From Cladopsammia gracilis (taxonomy: Eukaryota > Cnidaria > Anthozoa > Scleractinia > Dendrophylliidae): 64,000 bases of DNA. The notes under the pieces are model-generated. The model did no database searches. It was not told the DNA's origin and saw only the letters and a program-made list of their open reading frames with translations. Location of the stretch: contig JAJGOT010000441.1 of assembly GCA_022457155.1 (NCBI GenBank), forward strand, positions 46,001 to 110,000, in the 5' to 3' direction. The position numbers and the translations under genes were made by a program. Positions 1 to 10,035 of this stretch are shown in pieces. Position 1 is the stretch's first letter. Every line of letters begins with the position of its first letter.

Positions 1-341
1 TCAATAATTACAACATTTTCTTTCGAAAAAAAAAACAATTATAAAATTTGATCGCAGGGGCACTTTAAAGGTTTCAAATGGCCTAGTAACGTGCGTGACG
101 GAACACCTTGTGTGACCGGAAAAACGACTGTAAAACAAACGTAACAACTGAATTAATTCTCGTGCCTCAGGGGCACTTACAAGACCCTTAAAGACCGATT
201 TCACTACTCCGGAATGTAGTCTTGCTTTTCAGACATAATTTTATGTTTCTCCGTAAAAACACTTAAAGCACTAAATAATGCACTGAGTTTAATAAGATGC
301 CACGAGTACAAGCTGTGTACAGCTTCTTGTTTATTCTTCAG
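1..341 (+). other. Probable intron/5' flank of the GT31 exon
   Basis: No coding signal was recognised. The end of the interval has a pyrimidine-rich stretch followed by CAG at 339-341, a good 3' splice acceptor directly before the glycosyltransferase exon. The part from about 226 to 332 is also found near 37.1 kb, so it is duplicated in the window. Reading the interval as intron is an inference. Confidence 0.5.
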
Positions 342-1094
342 GTGAAATGTGTCTTCATGACTGATGGATTTATTAAAGATCATGCTCAACGCAACCTGAC
401 AATGCAAGAAATAAACAAATACAAGGATATAGAGCTTCAGCCACTCCAAGGAGGCCGTGAGTTTGGATATCGCTTCCTTAACCACATCAAATGGGCCATG
501 GCTAAGTTTAACTTTCAGTACCTTCTTAGAATTGATGACGATTACTTCCTGTGCTTAAAAAGACTTTTATCTGAACTTCCAAACCGACCAAGAGAAAACT
601 TAGTCTGGGGATCTTACCACTGTCAAGTTGGTATTACATGGATGGATGAAGCATTTATGATATTCACTAAAGATGTCATTCAAAACTTCTTGGCACAAAA
701 CAAAAGCACTATGCTGTGTCATCCACACGCAGACCAGCAAATTGCATTATGGTTGCAAGACTTTCCGAATCAAATCTACTTCCACGATACTAGATTACAC
801 AATAACCCTCCAGCTTCGTATGTTCCCAAGTTTGATAAAATCATAAATGTTTGTGACTCATATTTAGGGGTACACGGGGCATATCTTGAGAAGATGTGGT
901 ATCTGGGGCTGAATGCTAGCGATACGGCAAAAGAAGTTTTACCCATTCCTGACTTTTCAAGATTTTGTAAGACTAGACGGTTTGACTACCGTGTGTTTGT
1001 TCCTAAATGGAGATTTGAACCCAAACCGTGCAAAGACAATCCCACATGGAACATTGAAAGAAAAATGTATCCCGGTAAGGAAAAAGATCAATAA
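342..1094 (+). CDS. GT31 (beta-1,3-galactosyltransferase family) terminal exon
   Basis: An open reading frame of 265 codons from an ATG at 297, but the first 15 codons are probably intron: a pyrimidine tract and CAG end at 341 and the conserved sequence starts with VKCVFMTDGF. Seen in the protein: the metal-binding acidic triplet in RIDDDYFLC (about residues 80-82 of the open frame), a YRF..HIKWAM helix before it, and a CHPHADQQIALWL segment typical of family 31 glycosyltransferases. Such enzymes are type II Golgi membrane proteins that transfer galactose or GlcNAc from UDP-sugar to glycans. The cytoplasmic tail and membrane anchor are not in this exon, so upstream exons should lie outside the window. 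AATAAA overlaps the stop (1090-1095). It is one of very few apparent host genes here. Family confidence is good; exact acceptor and donor specificity unknown. Confidence 0.8.
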   Translation: MKCVFMTDGFIKDHAQRNLTMQEINKYKDIELQPLQGGREFGYRFLNHIKWAMAKFNFQYLLRIDDDYFLCLKRLLSELPNRPRENLVWGSYHCQVGITWMDEAFMIFTKDVIQNFLAQNKSTMLCHPHADQQIALWLQDFPNQIYFHDTRLHNNPPASYVPKFDKIINVCDSYLGVHGAYLEKMWYLGLNASDTAKEVLPIPDFSRFCKTRRFDYRVFVPKWRFEPKPCKDNPTWNIERKMYPGKEKDQ

Positions 1095-1280
1095 ACATTT
1101 TTCGGGGGGACGTAATGAAAAGAACAATAATGACAATAGAAGTGTTTACCACATTTCAATATTAAACATTTCAAAAACACGACATCACGTTTGAGTTAAG
1201 AAAACATGTTTCGGATACATGTTTCAGTATCCATCGATTGCTCCAGGATGTTTACAAATTTGTAACTGCATATAAAGTTA

Positions 1281-2112
1281 GAGCAGTTTTCAGTTGAGTT
1301 TCGAAAGTAATTATACAATTGCTTTGGTTTTGCATTGGCTAAAAAATCTCGCGCAACTTTCTCGACCAATAATAAGTAAAACCAAAGCCAATCGTGACTT
1401 GCTTGCAACCCGTTTTCCCCCACTTGCCGCGCTTGGCGCCGCCGACATGTAATAGGCCTTATTTACGATGGCCGCCATGTTGGTTTTTATATTATTATGC
1501 AAATTTATCACGTGATTTTAGAGGGAGCAAACAACTCAAACTCGGGAGATTTTAAATCAGTTGTTTATTATGCTGATATTTTTTCGGGGTTAATGCATTT
1601 TTACAGTATTACAGTTGTTAATATACTTAAATTTAAGTTATTTTCGTTGCAGTAGTATTATTATTGTTAGTATTATTAACTATTCTTCTTATATTAATGT
1701 GTTATTGTAATATGGCCAATAAAATAAATAAATAAATAAATAAATAAATAAAGTTAGCAGTCTGCGTAGTTAACAAACTAATACAAGTCAGATATAGAGA
1801 AGCCATTTCAAACTTTTAATAAAAAAAAAATCATAACTGCCAACTATCTAGCTCTCAAATACGATTTTAACAAGGATACTTTACTGTTAGAAAGAACCGA
1901 TCATCCGAAAATTGTTGTTTTATCCATTGTTTGCCCCCTGGCAGAGCACATGGCTAATTTACATCATAATGTTTTCACCAACATGGCGGCCATCGTGAAT
2001 AAGGCCTATTGTTTCGAGCTCTGATTGGTTCGTTGGATTATTTACGACTGCTGTGATTGGTCAGAGTAATTACTTTGGTTTAGGTTTTACGACACTCAAT
2101 TGAAAACTGCTC
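1281..2112. mobile_element. Long-TIR MITE with TA target site
   Basis: The left end GAGCAGTTTTCAGTTGAGT (1281) is matched by the inverted right end ACTCAATTGAAAACTGCTC (ending 2112). Similarity extends inward over roughly 190-250 bp per arm, including a shared segment with ATGGCCGCCATGTTGGT. TA dinucleotides flank both ends (1279-1280 and 2113-2114), consistent with a Tc1/mariner-type non-autonomous element. No transposase is encoded. The centre holds an AAAT microsatellite. Confidence 0.75.
1711..1752 (+). repeat. (AAAT)n microsatellite
   Basis: An uninterrupted run of AAAT/AATA units lies in the middle of the MITE at 1281-2112. Confidence 0.9.
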
Positions 2113-2173
2113 TAATAACAAAGAAATGGTTATTATAAAAAGTAGAAATATTAGCTGATTACAAATAACGTGA

Positions 2174-2337
2174 TGCACGTGCGTTTTACACTTTTGTTCA
2201 TTTCTTTGCGGTTCCCTGCAAAACAACAACGTCAAATTATCAAATTATAGGTTTTGTGGAGAACGTGAACACACGACGGTCAATTTTCCTTTCTCCTTTT
2301 GAACAGGAAAACCATCCCTTTAAATTCGGCTCCTGGA
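2174..2337 (+). repeat. Dispersed repeat, copy A (partner near 23.05 kb)
   Basis: About 160 bp containing GATGCACGTGCGTTTTACA, CCCTGCAAAACAACA and AAATTATAGGTTTTGTGG, matching 23049-23195 in the same orientation with scattered differences. No coding potential. Confidence 0.7.
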
Positions 2338-2474
2338 CAATCCAGTCACATTAGACAAACTAAACAAATTGGAACAACTGCAAATTAGTTTAAAATAGCG
2401 TGAATCCTTTTTTCAAGTGACGTTTTCCTTGCCGTTGCCGTCGTCGTTGCTTAAGCTCCCTGCTACAAGATATA

Positions 2475-2634
2475 CCTAATTCAATAAAGGGTGATTTGGC
2501 AATTGGTCATTGGTAATTGGGCATTGGCGTTTAGGCATACGGAAAACAATGTAATGCTTTGCTTGAGTGACCGCCAAACAATAGCTTCCCAATGCCCAAT
2601 TACCAATGACCAAAGCAACCTTTATTGAATTAGG
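2475..2634. mobile_element. Hairpin MITE, ~60 bp arms, TA target site
   Basis: The left arm starts CCTAATTCAATAAAGG and the right arm ends CCTTTATTGAATTAGG; both arms contain TCATTGGTAATTGGGCATTG. The element is nearly a perfect palindrome with a short centre, flanked on both sides by TATA. It is a typical non-autonomous Tc1/mariner-like hairpin. Confidence 0.8.
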
Positions 2635-2954
2635 TATATAGGCGAATCGCTCCGTAGAACCGATCGCGAAGAAGTGACGTCGATAATTAAGTGAAAACTT
2701 CCCCATTAGGCATATAACCACAGCAAAATCAAGTCAGAGCATTCAAAACATACCAGAACGGTGCTAGAAGCGAGGAAAATTCGATAACTTCTTGCTTGAT
2801 TCCAAAGAGACCCTGACAACTAACTTGGTCAGGAGAGGAACCTTCGTCCATTCCCACTGCGTAATTTTAGACATTGAGACCTTATTTACATGTGTCGGAA
2901 CAATTTGAGACATTTCGGAGCACTCGGCTCCCCAGGATTGAATGGATTGTGCCT

Positions 2955-3193
2955 GATTTCCACTTGATCGAAGGTAACCCAGGACGCCCCATTGTATTAT
3001 CTAATAGCCATCCTACTGAACGCATATGACATTTCGTTGACCACCATCTTTAACCTTTAGTACATAACTGAATACCTTCTTTTGTCAAAGACACTAACGA
3101 CTTCCTTAACAAACTCCAAACCATTGGTAATTTACCCGCTAATTACTTGACGTTTCATCATTATACACTAACATCCCACACAATGAAGGTAAT
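2955..3193 (+). pseudogene. Penelope-like element RT, piece 1 of 5
   Basis: Translation on + gives GNPGRPIVLSNSHPTERI, then FVDHHL, DTNDFLNKLQTIGNLPAN and DVSSLYTNIPHNEG. These are the N-terminal fingers and motif A (catalytic Asp in DVSSLYTNIP) of a Penelope-like reverse transcriptase. Several in-frame stops and a frameshift make it a pseudogene. It stops at 3193, where a 3.2 kb insertion begins; the RT resumes at 6413 in the codon that would follow. Confidence 0.75.
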
Positions 3194-3906
3194 ATATATA
3201 GAACTTAGGCTTAACCTAACAGCGGACCTCTCTGAATAGAAACGATGATGATAAGCTTAACTTAGGTGAAAGGTCGGAAGCACAAGAAAAATTAGAATTA
3301 AGATTGGCGACCGGGCTATTTATCAATTTTAGCAATTCTCAAATATTACGCGACCGTCCGCATAGTACGTTTAGACTGCACAAAGGCTCACAAAAACAAC
3401 TTTTTCTCGGTCTAGAATAATTAATGACTAATTTCCAAATAAAATACACCTGTTGCGTATCGAAAATTGTCCGAGAAACTAATTTGGAAATCAAAAATGC
3501 AAAAAATACACAAACATCTTTGAGCAAGGCGACGCGAGTGAAGTTAAAACTAATATATATAGATAGGCCCAGCCTATCAGCTTCGCACTTTAAACAAGCT
3601 TAACTAAGGTGAAACTTAACTAAGGTGAAAGGTTGGAAGCACAAGAATTAAGAGTGAAGAACGTGCTATTTTCAATTTTAGCAATTCTCAAAAACAGTAT
3701 TACCCGACCGTCTGCACAGTACATTTAGACCGTAGAAAAGTTCACAAAAACAACTTTTCTCTTTCCAGAATAACTAGTACGACTACTTTCCGAATAAAAT
3801 ACAGTTTTTGTTTGTCAAAAATTGCGCGAGAAACTGATTTGGAAATTAAAATTGCAAAAATACACAAACATAAGCTTATTTGCATATGGCGACGCGAGTG
3901 AAGACA
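3194..3906 (+). repeat. Two tandem ~350 bp direct repeats
   Basis: Unit 1 (about 3194-3545) and unit 2 (about 3550-3906) share GGTGAAAGGT.GGAAGCACAAG, TTTTAGCAATTCTCAAA, CACAAAAACAACTTTT and GGCGACGCGAGTGAAG in the same order. Divergence is moderate. No open reading frame is conserved between them. Confidence 0.8.
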
Positions 3907-4815
3907 GAAAATCTAAGTCTTGTTTTTTTTTTACATAAAATCGCTTTTTAATCTATGTAATGAATGAACAAAGACATAAAAAAGGACAACACAATCTTCT
4001 TTCGAAAAATTTTATTCAATCTCCATTAGAAAAGCACGTATTATTTCTAGCGCATCAAGGCAGAGCTGTCCTCGATGAAATTCAAGATAACAACACGACT
4101 TAATTTGAACACGTTTCGATTCATAAACATGTCTCCAAAACTTAAGAGAACTCAAAGGAAAAGTCAATCAAAAATTGATATCAACATAAATTCCCATCGA
4201 AAAATGTGATTTATTTTACCTTTAAAGCACTGGACTGCTTGGAAATTCGTTAAAACTCCGCTTCTTAGGTTCTGAAATCCGTAATAAAACAAGGCATCTC
4301 CCCGCATTGCTCCTGCATTGATAATTTGAAGTTCCTCGAAGCAAGATTTTATCCTTGAGAGCTCTTCTTTTTCCACTAAAGCGGCTTCTGAGTTTCCCTT
4401 AACTAGTATCTCTGTCTTGAGTAGCAAACCGCGAAAAACTGCAGGGAAATAACGACTTTAATTCTCCGCTAAACACAACAATCCAACTCTGAATCCAACT
4501 AAAGTGTTTACCGAGCTGACGGCTGTGTAGCCGCGCGAAAAACAAAGCCTCAAAGATCCCGGATGTTGATGACGTCGTACGCATGCAGCTGACGTGACAT
4601 TCGGCATTCCCGGATGTTGTGTGGCGTCATTCGCGCATGTTTTGCGACGTCATACGCGCTCGCGAGCTAGTAGCCTTGAGCGACGCTCGGACACACGGAC
4701 ACACAGTCTGACACACATGTAACAGACGCCGCCCGCGAAACATTCCGCTGGCCATGACCATGAAAAACTATGGGGCTTCGCGCGGGCCTTCGGCACGCAG
4801 TGCTCCGCTATAAAA
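3905..4815 (+). repeat. Module copy 1 of duplicated ~0.9 kb repeat
   Basis: Starts with TTTACATAAAATCGCTTTT, contains TTCCCATCGAAAAATGTGAT and GTAGCAAACCGCGAAAAA, and ends with CGCGAAACATTCCGCTGGCC and CTCCGCTAT. The same series occurs at 4820-6408. The 3' third is rich in CG and GACGTCAT motifs. Non-coding. Confidence 0.75.
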
Positions 4816-4819
4816 TTCA

Positions 4820-6408
4820 AGTCTTGATTTGTTTACATAAAATCGCTTTTCAACCTATGTAATAAATGAACAAACACATAAAAATGGACAACAAAATCTC
4901 CTTTGAAAAATGTTATTCAAATATCCGTTAGTTTATGTTTCAAAGCAAAAAGCGTACCATTAGCGCATCGAGAAGCTGTCTGGCTAAGCTCATGGCGAAA
5001 TTCAAGATGTCAATCCGACCGAATTTGACCACATTTTATAAACATTTCTCCAAAACTAACGAGAACACAAAGAAAAATGTCAATCACAAATTGATATCAA
5101 CATTTATTCCCATCGAAAAATGTGATTTCTTTTACCTTTAAGTCACTCGGCTGCTTGGAAATTCTTCAAAACTCCGCTTGTTCGGTTCTGAAATCCGACT
5201 AGGAAATATTGCCCGGCATTGATAAAACCGTATGAAGTTCCTCGAAGCAAGATTTTATCCCCAGAAAAATGTAATTTTTTTACCGTTAAGTCCCTCGGCT
5301 GCTTGTAGATTCTTTAAAACTTCGCTCTTTCGCGGATATAAAGTTCCTCGAAGCAAGATTTCATCGCTTAAAGCTCTAGGAAACATTGTTGTGGAAACGT
5401 TGTTTCCTGTAATGTTTCCGGGGTGGCTAAATTAGCAGGAAGCAAACAAAATGTTTTGCTAAAAAACGGTGGCTAAACGAGGAAACATTGTTTCGAAAAC
5501 AAAGGGTCACGCATGCGCATTGTTGTCCGCTCGCCGGTCCCCTCGCCGTTGCTAGGAAACATTTTTAATGAGCAGCACTGGAAACTAGTCAACATTGCTT
5601 TCATGGTGGCTAAACTGGGAAACATATGTTTCGGAAGCAAAATTTGTGTCCGGGAAGCGAAAATGTTTTTGACCCGAGGCAAAAACATTTTCTTGTTTCC
5701 GAGCAACAAAATTTCTTTCCGCAACATATGTTTCCCGCGCGGCTAAACTGGGAAACATTTACCTCCGCAACAATATGTTTCCGTAACAATGTTTCCTAGT
5801 TTAGCCAGGCCTTTAGCTTTCTCTTGAGGCCTCTTTCTCTTTCTATTTTGAATATTTTAAATGTGTTATTGCAAAATCACGGCCGTCAATGGTTTGAAGG
5901 AGTTTAGCTGTAAACAAATGCTTCGACGATCTACCAGCTTCAATTTAAGACGAAATCAGGTTTAAAAATAAGCACTTAGCTCTATATTCCTCCAAAACGA
6001 TTGACTTGAATAGTTACGCGCGCAGCATCAAATGCGGTCTTGACCACTGTTTAAGAAATGTCAAACCTGTCTTGAGTAGCAAACCGCGAAAAAATGCAGG
6101 GAAAAACGACTTTGCAAACCCTTTTTCCGCTAAGCACAACAAGAGTGTTTATTGCAGTTGACTTGACATCGGTCGTGAAGCCGCGCGAAAAACAAAGCTT
6201 CGCTTTGGTTTCAAAATTGCGAAGATCCCGGATGCTGCATGACATCATACGCGCATGTTTTGCGACGTCATACGCGCCCGCGAGCTAGCCCTGCGCGACG
6301 CGCGGACGTGCGCACGGACACACGCACGGACGCGCCCGCGAAACATTCCGCTAGCCATGACCATGAAAAATGACGGGCATAGGTTCTATGAGTATGGAGC
6401 TCCGCTAT
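4820..6408 (+). repeat. Module copy 2, enlarged by an internal insertion
   Basis: Parallel to 3905-4815 over its first and last parts: TTTACATAAAATCGCTTTT, TTCCCATCGAAAAATGTGAT, then after the insertion at about 5380-5805 GTAGCAAACCGCGAAAAA and CGCGAAACATTCCGCTAGCC. A short segment around GAAGTTCCTCGAAGCAAGAT is repeated once more at 5265-5375. Confidence 0.7.
5380..5805. mobile_element. MITE-like insertion rich in GGAAACAT..ATGTTTCC
   Basis: Begins AGGAAACATTGTT and ends AACAATGTTTCCT. It carries many short inverted copies of GGAAACAT/ATGTTTCC and the phrase GGCTAAACTGGGAAACAT. It interrupts the second copy of the surrounding module but is absent from the first, which supports insertion. 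The target duplication is not clear. Confidence 0.6.
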
Positions 6409-6412
6409 TAAT

Positions 6413-6650
6413 GCTTGTGATCATTTTTTACGCACTTGCTCTCATACTACCATTCCTACTAGCACACTCTGTCACCTTATTCGCGTGATTCTAACCATGA
6501 ATATTTTTTTTCTTTTAATGAAAACCACTACCTCAGATTCACGGCACAGCCATGGGTACCAGGATGGCCCCCTCTTTTGCTAATCTTTCTATCGGTTATT
6601 TCGAAGCCAATGCTTTCGAACATTCCAAAATATTGATCCCTCAGACGAGA
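6413..6650 (+). pseudogene. Penelope-like element RT, piece 2 of 5
   Basis: Translation on + gives ACDHFLRTCSHTTIPTST, LIRVILTMN, then QIHGTAMGTRMAPSFANL and GYFEANAFEHSK. QIHGTAMGT..AP is the diagnostic PLE motif around RT motif B. At least two frameshifts separate these blocks, one at a T run near 6507-6515. The piece continues piece 1 after the 3.2 kb insertion and ends just before the segment that should carry the YIDD motif, which is found at 9.1 kb. Confidence 0.8.
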
Positions 6651-6811
6651 CATTTGCTCCGGGCGTGCGCGTTACCAAAATGAACTATTGCTCATAATTA
6701 TGTATGTTTGCGCTATTGTTTTGCGTTTGGATTTCTATTGTTTTGGATTTTGTTTTATTTTAAGAACGGTATGCATAACTAATGTGGGGTTAAACGGAAA
6801 TCTTTCCGGCT

Positions 6812-7510
6812 GAAAAGTGCAAAATGACGGAGGTTTTTTCGCTAGAACCAAAGCAAATTTCCCACCGAAATGTTTACTAGATTCCAATCTTTCCAAAACC
6901 GAGTGTGGATGTTGATATTGCGCCTGTTAAAATCAGTTAGAACGCTTAAAGCGATGACCGCGCGGTCGAACTCCATACAAGTCTTTATACGAAATTGCTC
7001 ACTTCAAGGTAAAAATGACGGTACATTTTTTAAAAGTTATTAAAATATTTTAACGTTTCTAGATAGAATAATAACCATATTACTGGAATCCGAGTGTGGA
7101 TTTCCGAAAAGTAATTCATAAATTGCCAGGCCATGCATTGACAGTAGAGCATGCGAATAGACACAGACGAATAGAAGCCAAAATTGGCTCAGTCGAAGCA
7201 TAGTGCACTGAAAAAATGGCAAAATGACGGGATTTTTTCGCTCCAACTAAATCACATTTCCCACCAAAGTGTTCACAAGATCCTAGTCTCTTCAAAACCG
7301 AGTGTGGATATTGACATTATGCCTATTAAAATGAGTTATACCGCTAAAAGCGATGACTGCGCGGTTGAACTTCATATAAGCCTTTACTTGACATTGGTCA
7401 ATTCAAGGTCAAAATGACGGAAATTTTTTTTAAGTTATTAAAATATTTTAACGTTTCCAGATATTACTGGAATCCGAGTGAGGATTTCCGAAAAGTAATT
7501 CATAACTGGA
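6812..7510 (+). repeat. Two tandem ~310-400 bp direct repeats
   Basis: Unit 1 (6812-7130) and unit 2 (7208-7510) share GCAAAATGACGG, CATTTCCCACC, AAAACCGAGTGTGGAT, TTATTAAAATATTTTAACG and CCGAAAAGTAATTCATAA in the same order. The spacer between the units is unique. No coding sequence. Confidence 0.8.
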
Positions 7511-7640
7511 CGAAATTTTGATTTTCTCTTAAAAAATGTCGTTTTCACAGTGATTATAAGGGTCAAATCGGGGGTTCTGGGGACGAGTCAAAAAAATTAG
7601 AGGCCAGTGTCATCCAATTTTTTGCCATGAGCACCATTAC

Positions 7641-9078
7641 AGGAGGCTCGTACCCATTTCTCAAGTCCACACCCTTTCAATTTTAATGGGCCATATCTTT
7701 TGTTGTAGCGCATAAAAAGTCAAGCCACTTTGCATGCAAACACACAATGCATTGAACTTTATGGGAGTATTGGATTTGTTTACATCGGTGCTTCCATGGC
7801 AACGGAAAGGCGATCCTCCGAAATTCACAAGTTGCGGAGTTTCTCTAGATCAAGAAAAATTTTTGTAAAACCCGCTAGTGGACTAGTTGATTAGACCATG
7901 GGCTTCAACTGGACAAAGTTTGAAAAAAAATGTATGAGAGCGTTTTTGAAATTTCTAGGGATGAAGTTTTGGGGATTATAAATACAGAGAAAAACATACT
8001 ATCGACATAATTGGCTAATATCTAAAGTAAACGATGCGCGATGGGAATGTAGTTTCATCTCATAGTAGTTTGATTCCATTTGAAATTCTCTAGATCAAGA
8101 GAAATTTTTGTAAAACCCGCTAGTAGACTAGTTGGTTAGACCATGGGCTTCAGGAGAAGAAGAACATATACCAATTTGGAAATTTATAAACAAAATGCAG
8201 AAACAGTGCTTCTTTATTAGCATGTTTCGGGAAATTCTTCGGAAAGCAATCGAGCGTTCTGTTCGATGCAAGTAAATTTTTTGCTGAAGTTTTGCACGTG
8301 CATATGAAACTTGAAAACAATACTCGTGAATAATGAGAACGCTTACTTGTAAACACAAAATCTGCGGGGAAAAATTGGTACATTGGAGGCCCTATTTTAT
8401 TGCCTTGCATGCCTTCAATGTCCTTGAAACTTGCAGGCCATATAAATTGATGATTAATCTCGAGATTGTCAAATTTTTAAAAAAAGTTATCTCGCGGTTT
8501 TCAAATTATCATCACATTTGTAGGCGTAGACCAAATTACATACAAAAATGGCAACAAGAGCAGCTGAACGCATGCTAATCAAATCTTCTTTCTCGCAATC
8601 GGCCAAAGCGACCCCCTCACTTTTTCACACACCATTTCAAATGGAATCAAACTACTATAAGATGAAACTACATTCCCATCGCGCACCGTTTACTTTAGAT
8701 ATGAACCTATTATGTTAATAGTATGTTCTTCACTGTATTTATAATCCCCAAAACTTCATCCCTAAAAATTTCAAAAACGCTCTCATTCATTTCTTTCAAA
8801 CTTTGTCCAGTTGAAGCCCATGGTCTAATCAACTAGTCCACTAGCGGGTTTTAAAAAAATTTCTCTTGATCTAGAGAAACTCCGCAACTTGTGAATTTCG
8901 GAGGATCACCATTCCGTTGCCATGGAAGCACCGATGTAAACAAATCCAATACTCCCATAAAGTTCAATGTATTGTGTGTTTTCATGCAAAGTGGCTTGAC
9001 TTTTTATGCGCTACAACAAAAGATATGGCTCATTAAAATTGAAAGGGTGTGGACCTGAGAAATGGGTACGAGCCTCCT
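7641..9078. mobile_element. 1.4 kb foldback element inserted in the PLE RT
   Basis: Arms of about 440 bp (7641-8088 and 8630-9078) are inverted copies. The ends are AGGAGGCTCGTACCC and its complement. Both arms share TTTTGTTGTAGCGCATAAAAAG, cut here to the first bases TTTTGTTGTAGCGCATAAAA, and GGGATGAAGTTTTGGGGATT. A partial second left-arm segment lies at 8082-8155. The right end abuts the PLE RT piece at about 9080. A second, one-armed copy is at 37591-38930. No transposase gene is present. Confidence 0.85.
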
Positions 9079-9079
9079 T

Positions 9080-9225
9080 CATCCTCACACTTGGCTACGA
9101 TATATCAGTGATTTTTAACCTAAGGCTTTTTTCATCGATTTTCTTAACAACATTCACCCTACCATTTAATTCACCAGCTCACACTCCCATACTAACGTAC
9201 CTTTCCTTGACGGTAATGTCTCTTT
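9080..9225 (+). pseudogene. Penelope-like element RT, piece 3 of 5 (motif C)
   Basis: On + the sequence reads HPHTWLRYISDF, then a stop, KAFFIDFLNNIHPTI, a stop, FTSSHSHTNVPFLDGNVSL. This is the PLE RT palm with the catalytic YIDD box changed to YISD, so the first catalytic Asp is lost. It directly follows the foldback element and continues where piece 2 stopped. Confidence 0.75.
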
Positions 9226-9361
9226 ACACACGTCCTATTCGTCTCTTTCAGTACACAACGTCCAATTCGTCCTATTGTTTTAGTAATTTTAGCTAGATAT
9301 ATATTTTCTTGTTACAAAAAATGTCATGGAAATGTGAAAATAAAGTATTGTATTGTATTGT
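9226..9361 (+). mobile_element. Short insertion ending in (TATTG)n, LINE-tail-like
   Basis: About 135 bp separate two adjacent parts of the PLE reading frame. It ends with AATAAAG followed by TATTG repeats, the kind of microsatellite tail seen at 3' ends of CR1/L2-like LINEs. No coding part is present, so family assignment is tentative. Confidence 0.45.
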
Positions 9362-9764
9362 AACGGTAACATTTGTACTGACTTTTACACAAAACCTACA
9401 GATAAACACCAACATCTACTTTTATTATCCTGTCATCCCTTACATACTTAAAAAGCCATTCCTTTCAGTCTAGCCCTCCGTTTACGACGTACCTGTTCTA
9501 CCGACGAAACAGATTCAAAGCTCGTTCTACTGAGTTAACTACATACCTTCTTAATTAAAAGAGGTTACAACCGCAACTTCCTTACCAGACAAATACAGCG
9601 CGCTGCTGACATTCCCCGCACACTTACTTTACAAGACATCAACAAACCCAAACGTATACCTTTTATCATGACTTTCAATACTTCACTTCCTCGCGGCATC
9701 TCTAACATAATTTAACAAAAAACATTATAATTTACTACTTTCTTCTGAACGTTGTAAAAAAACT
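9362..9764 (+). pseudogene. Penelope-like element, piece 4 of 5
   Basis: On + it reads NGNICTDFYTKPTDKHQHL, LLSCHP, then QIQRAADIPRTLTLQDI, KPKRIPFIMTFNTSLP and KKHYNLLLSSERCKK. This is the RT thumb and linker of a PLE (TKPTDKHQ is highly typical). Stops and frameshifts are present. The frame is broken at 9764 by a SINE-like insertion and resumes at about 10040. Confidence 0.8.
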
Positions 9765-9765
9765 T

Positions 9766-9798
<33 letters not shown>

Positions 9799-10035
9799 CT
9801 TTGTGAAATGATATTTTCACACTCACTCCTTTCACGGGAACATATGAACCTACAATTGAGCTGCTCCCAACGTCAGTGGCTTCATAGCCCAGTTGGTAGA
9901 GCATCGCACCGGTATCGCGAGGTCACGGGTTCGAACCCCGTTGAAGTCCTGAATTTTTTTTCAGGCTTCTTTTCGCAATTGCTTAAATTGCGTTCACAAC
10001 TGCGAGGATCATTCTTCATTTGAAATCAATAACTT
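9766..10035. mobile_element. SINE-like insertion with tRNA-Thr-like sequence
   Basis: The segment splits the PLE frame and is flanked by AACTT on both sides (9761-9765 and 10031-10035). It opens with (AATC)n at 9766-9799 and includes a tRNA-like stretch at 9878-9949. Seen from the minus strand the simple repeat would be a 3' tail, as in SINEs, but then the tRNA-like part is antisense and internal. Either it is an unusual SINE or a tRNA captured by a repeat. Confidence 0.6.
9878..9949 (+). tRNA. tRNA-Thr(GGT)-like sequence (SINE or pseudo-tRNA)
   Basis: The acceptor stem GGCTTCA pairs with TGAAGTC. The D arm GCCCAGTTGGTAGAGC, the T arm ACGGGTTCGAACCCCGT and pol III A and B boxes are intact. 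The anticodon stem has one A/C mismatch; the seven-base loop CCGGTAT places GGT as anticodon, hence threonine. It is followed by a CCTGAA..TTCAGG hairpin. Because it sits inside a repeat inserted in a PLE, I would not count it as a functional gene without copy-number and expression data. Confidence 0.55.

Larger units (their letters stand above)
3194..6408. mobile_element. 3.2 kb composite repeat inserted in the PLE RT
   Basis: The block lies exactly between two halves of the PLE reverse transcriptase and is flanked by TAAT at 3190-3193 and 6409-6412, so TAAT (or the 3-bp TAA) is the probable target duplication. Inside are serial duplications: about 350 bp units at 3194-3545 and 3550-3906, then a module at about 3905-4815 that returns at about 4820-6408. 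Both module copies end in CTCCGCTAT. No transposase was recognised. A 3-bp TAA duplication would suit PIF/Harbinger elements, but that is only inference. Confidence 0.6.

Noticed and set aside
297..341. ATG-led start of the GT31 frame
   Set aside because: The stretch ends in a pyrimidine tract plus CAG and a diverged copy at 37 kb is non-coding, so I treat it as intron, not as an N-terminus.
4164..4584. Minus strand frames of 61-87 codons
   Set aside because: They fall in the duplicated non-coding module and are not conserved as frames in the second copy.
9878..9949. Calling a functional tRNA-Thr gene
   Set aside because: It is inside a repeat inserted in a dead PLE and has an anticodon-stem mismatch; kept only as tRNA-like.
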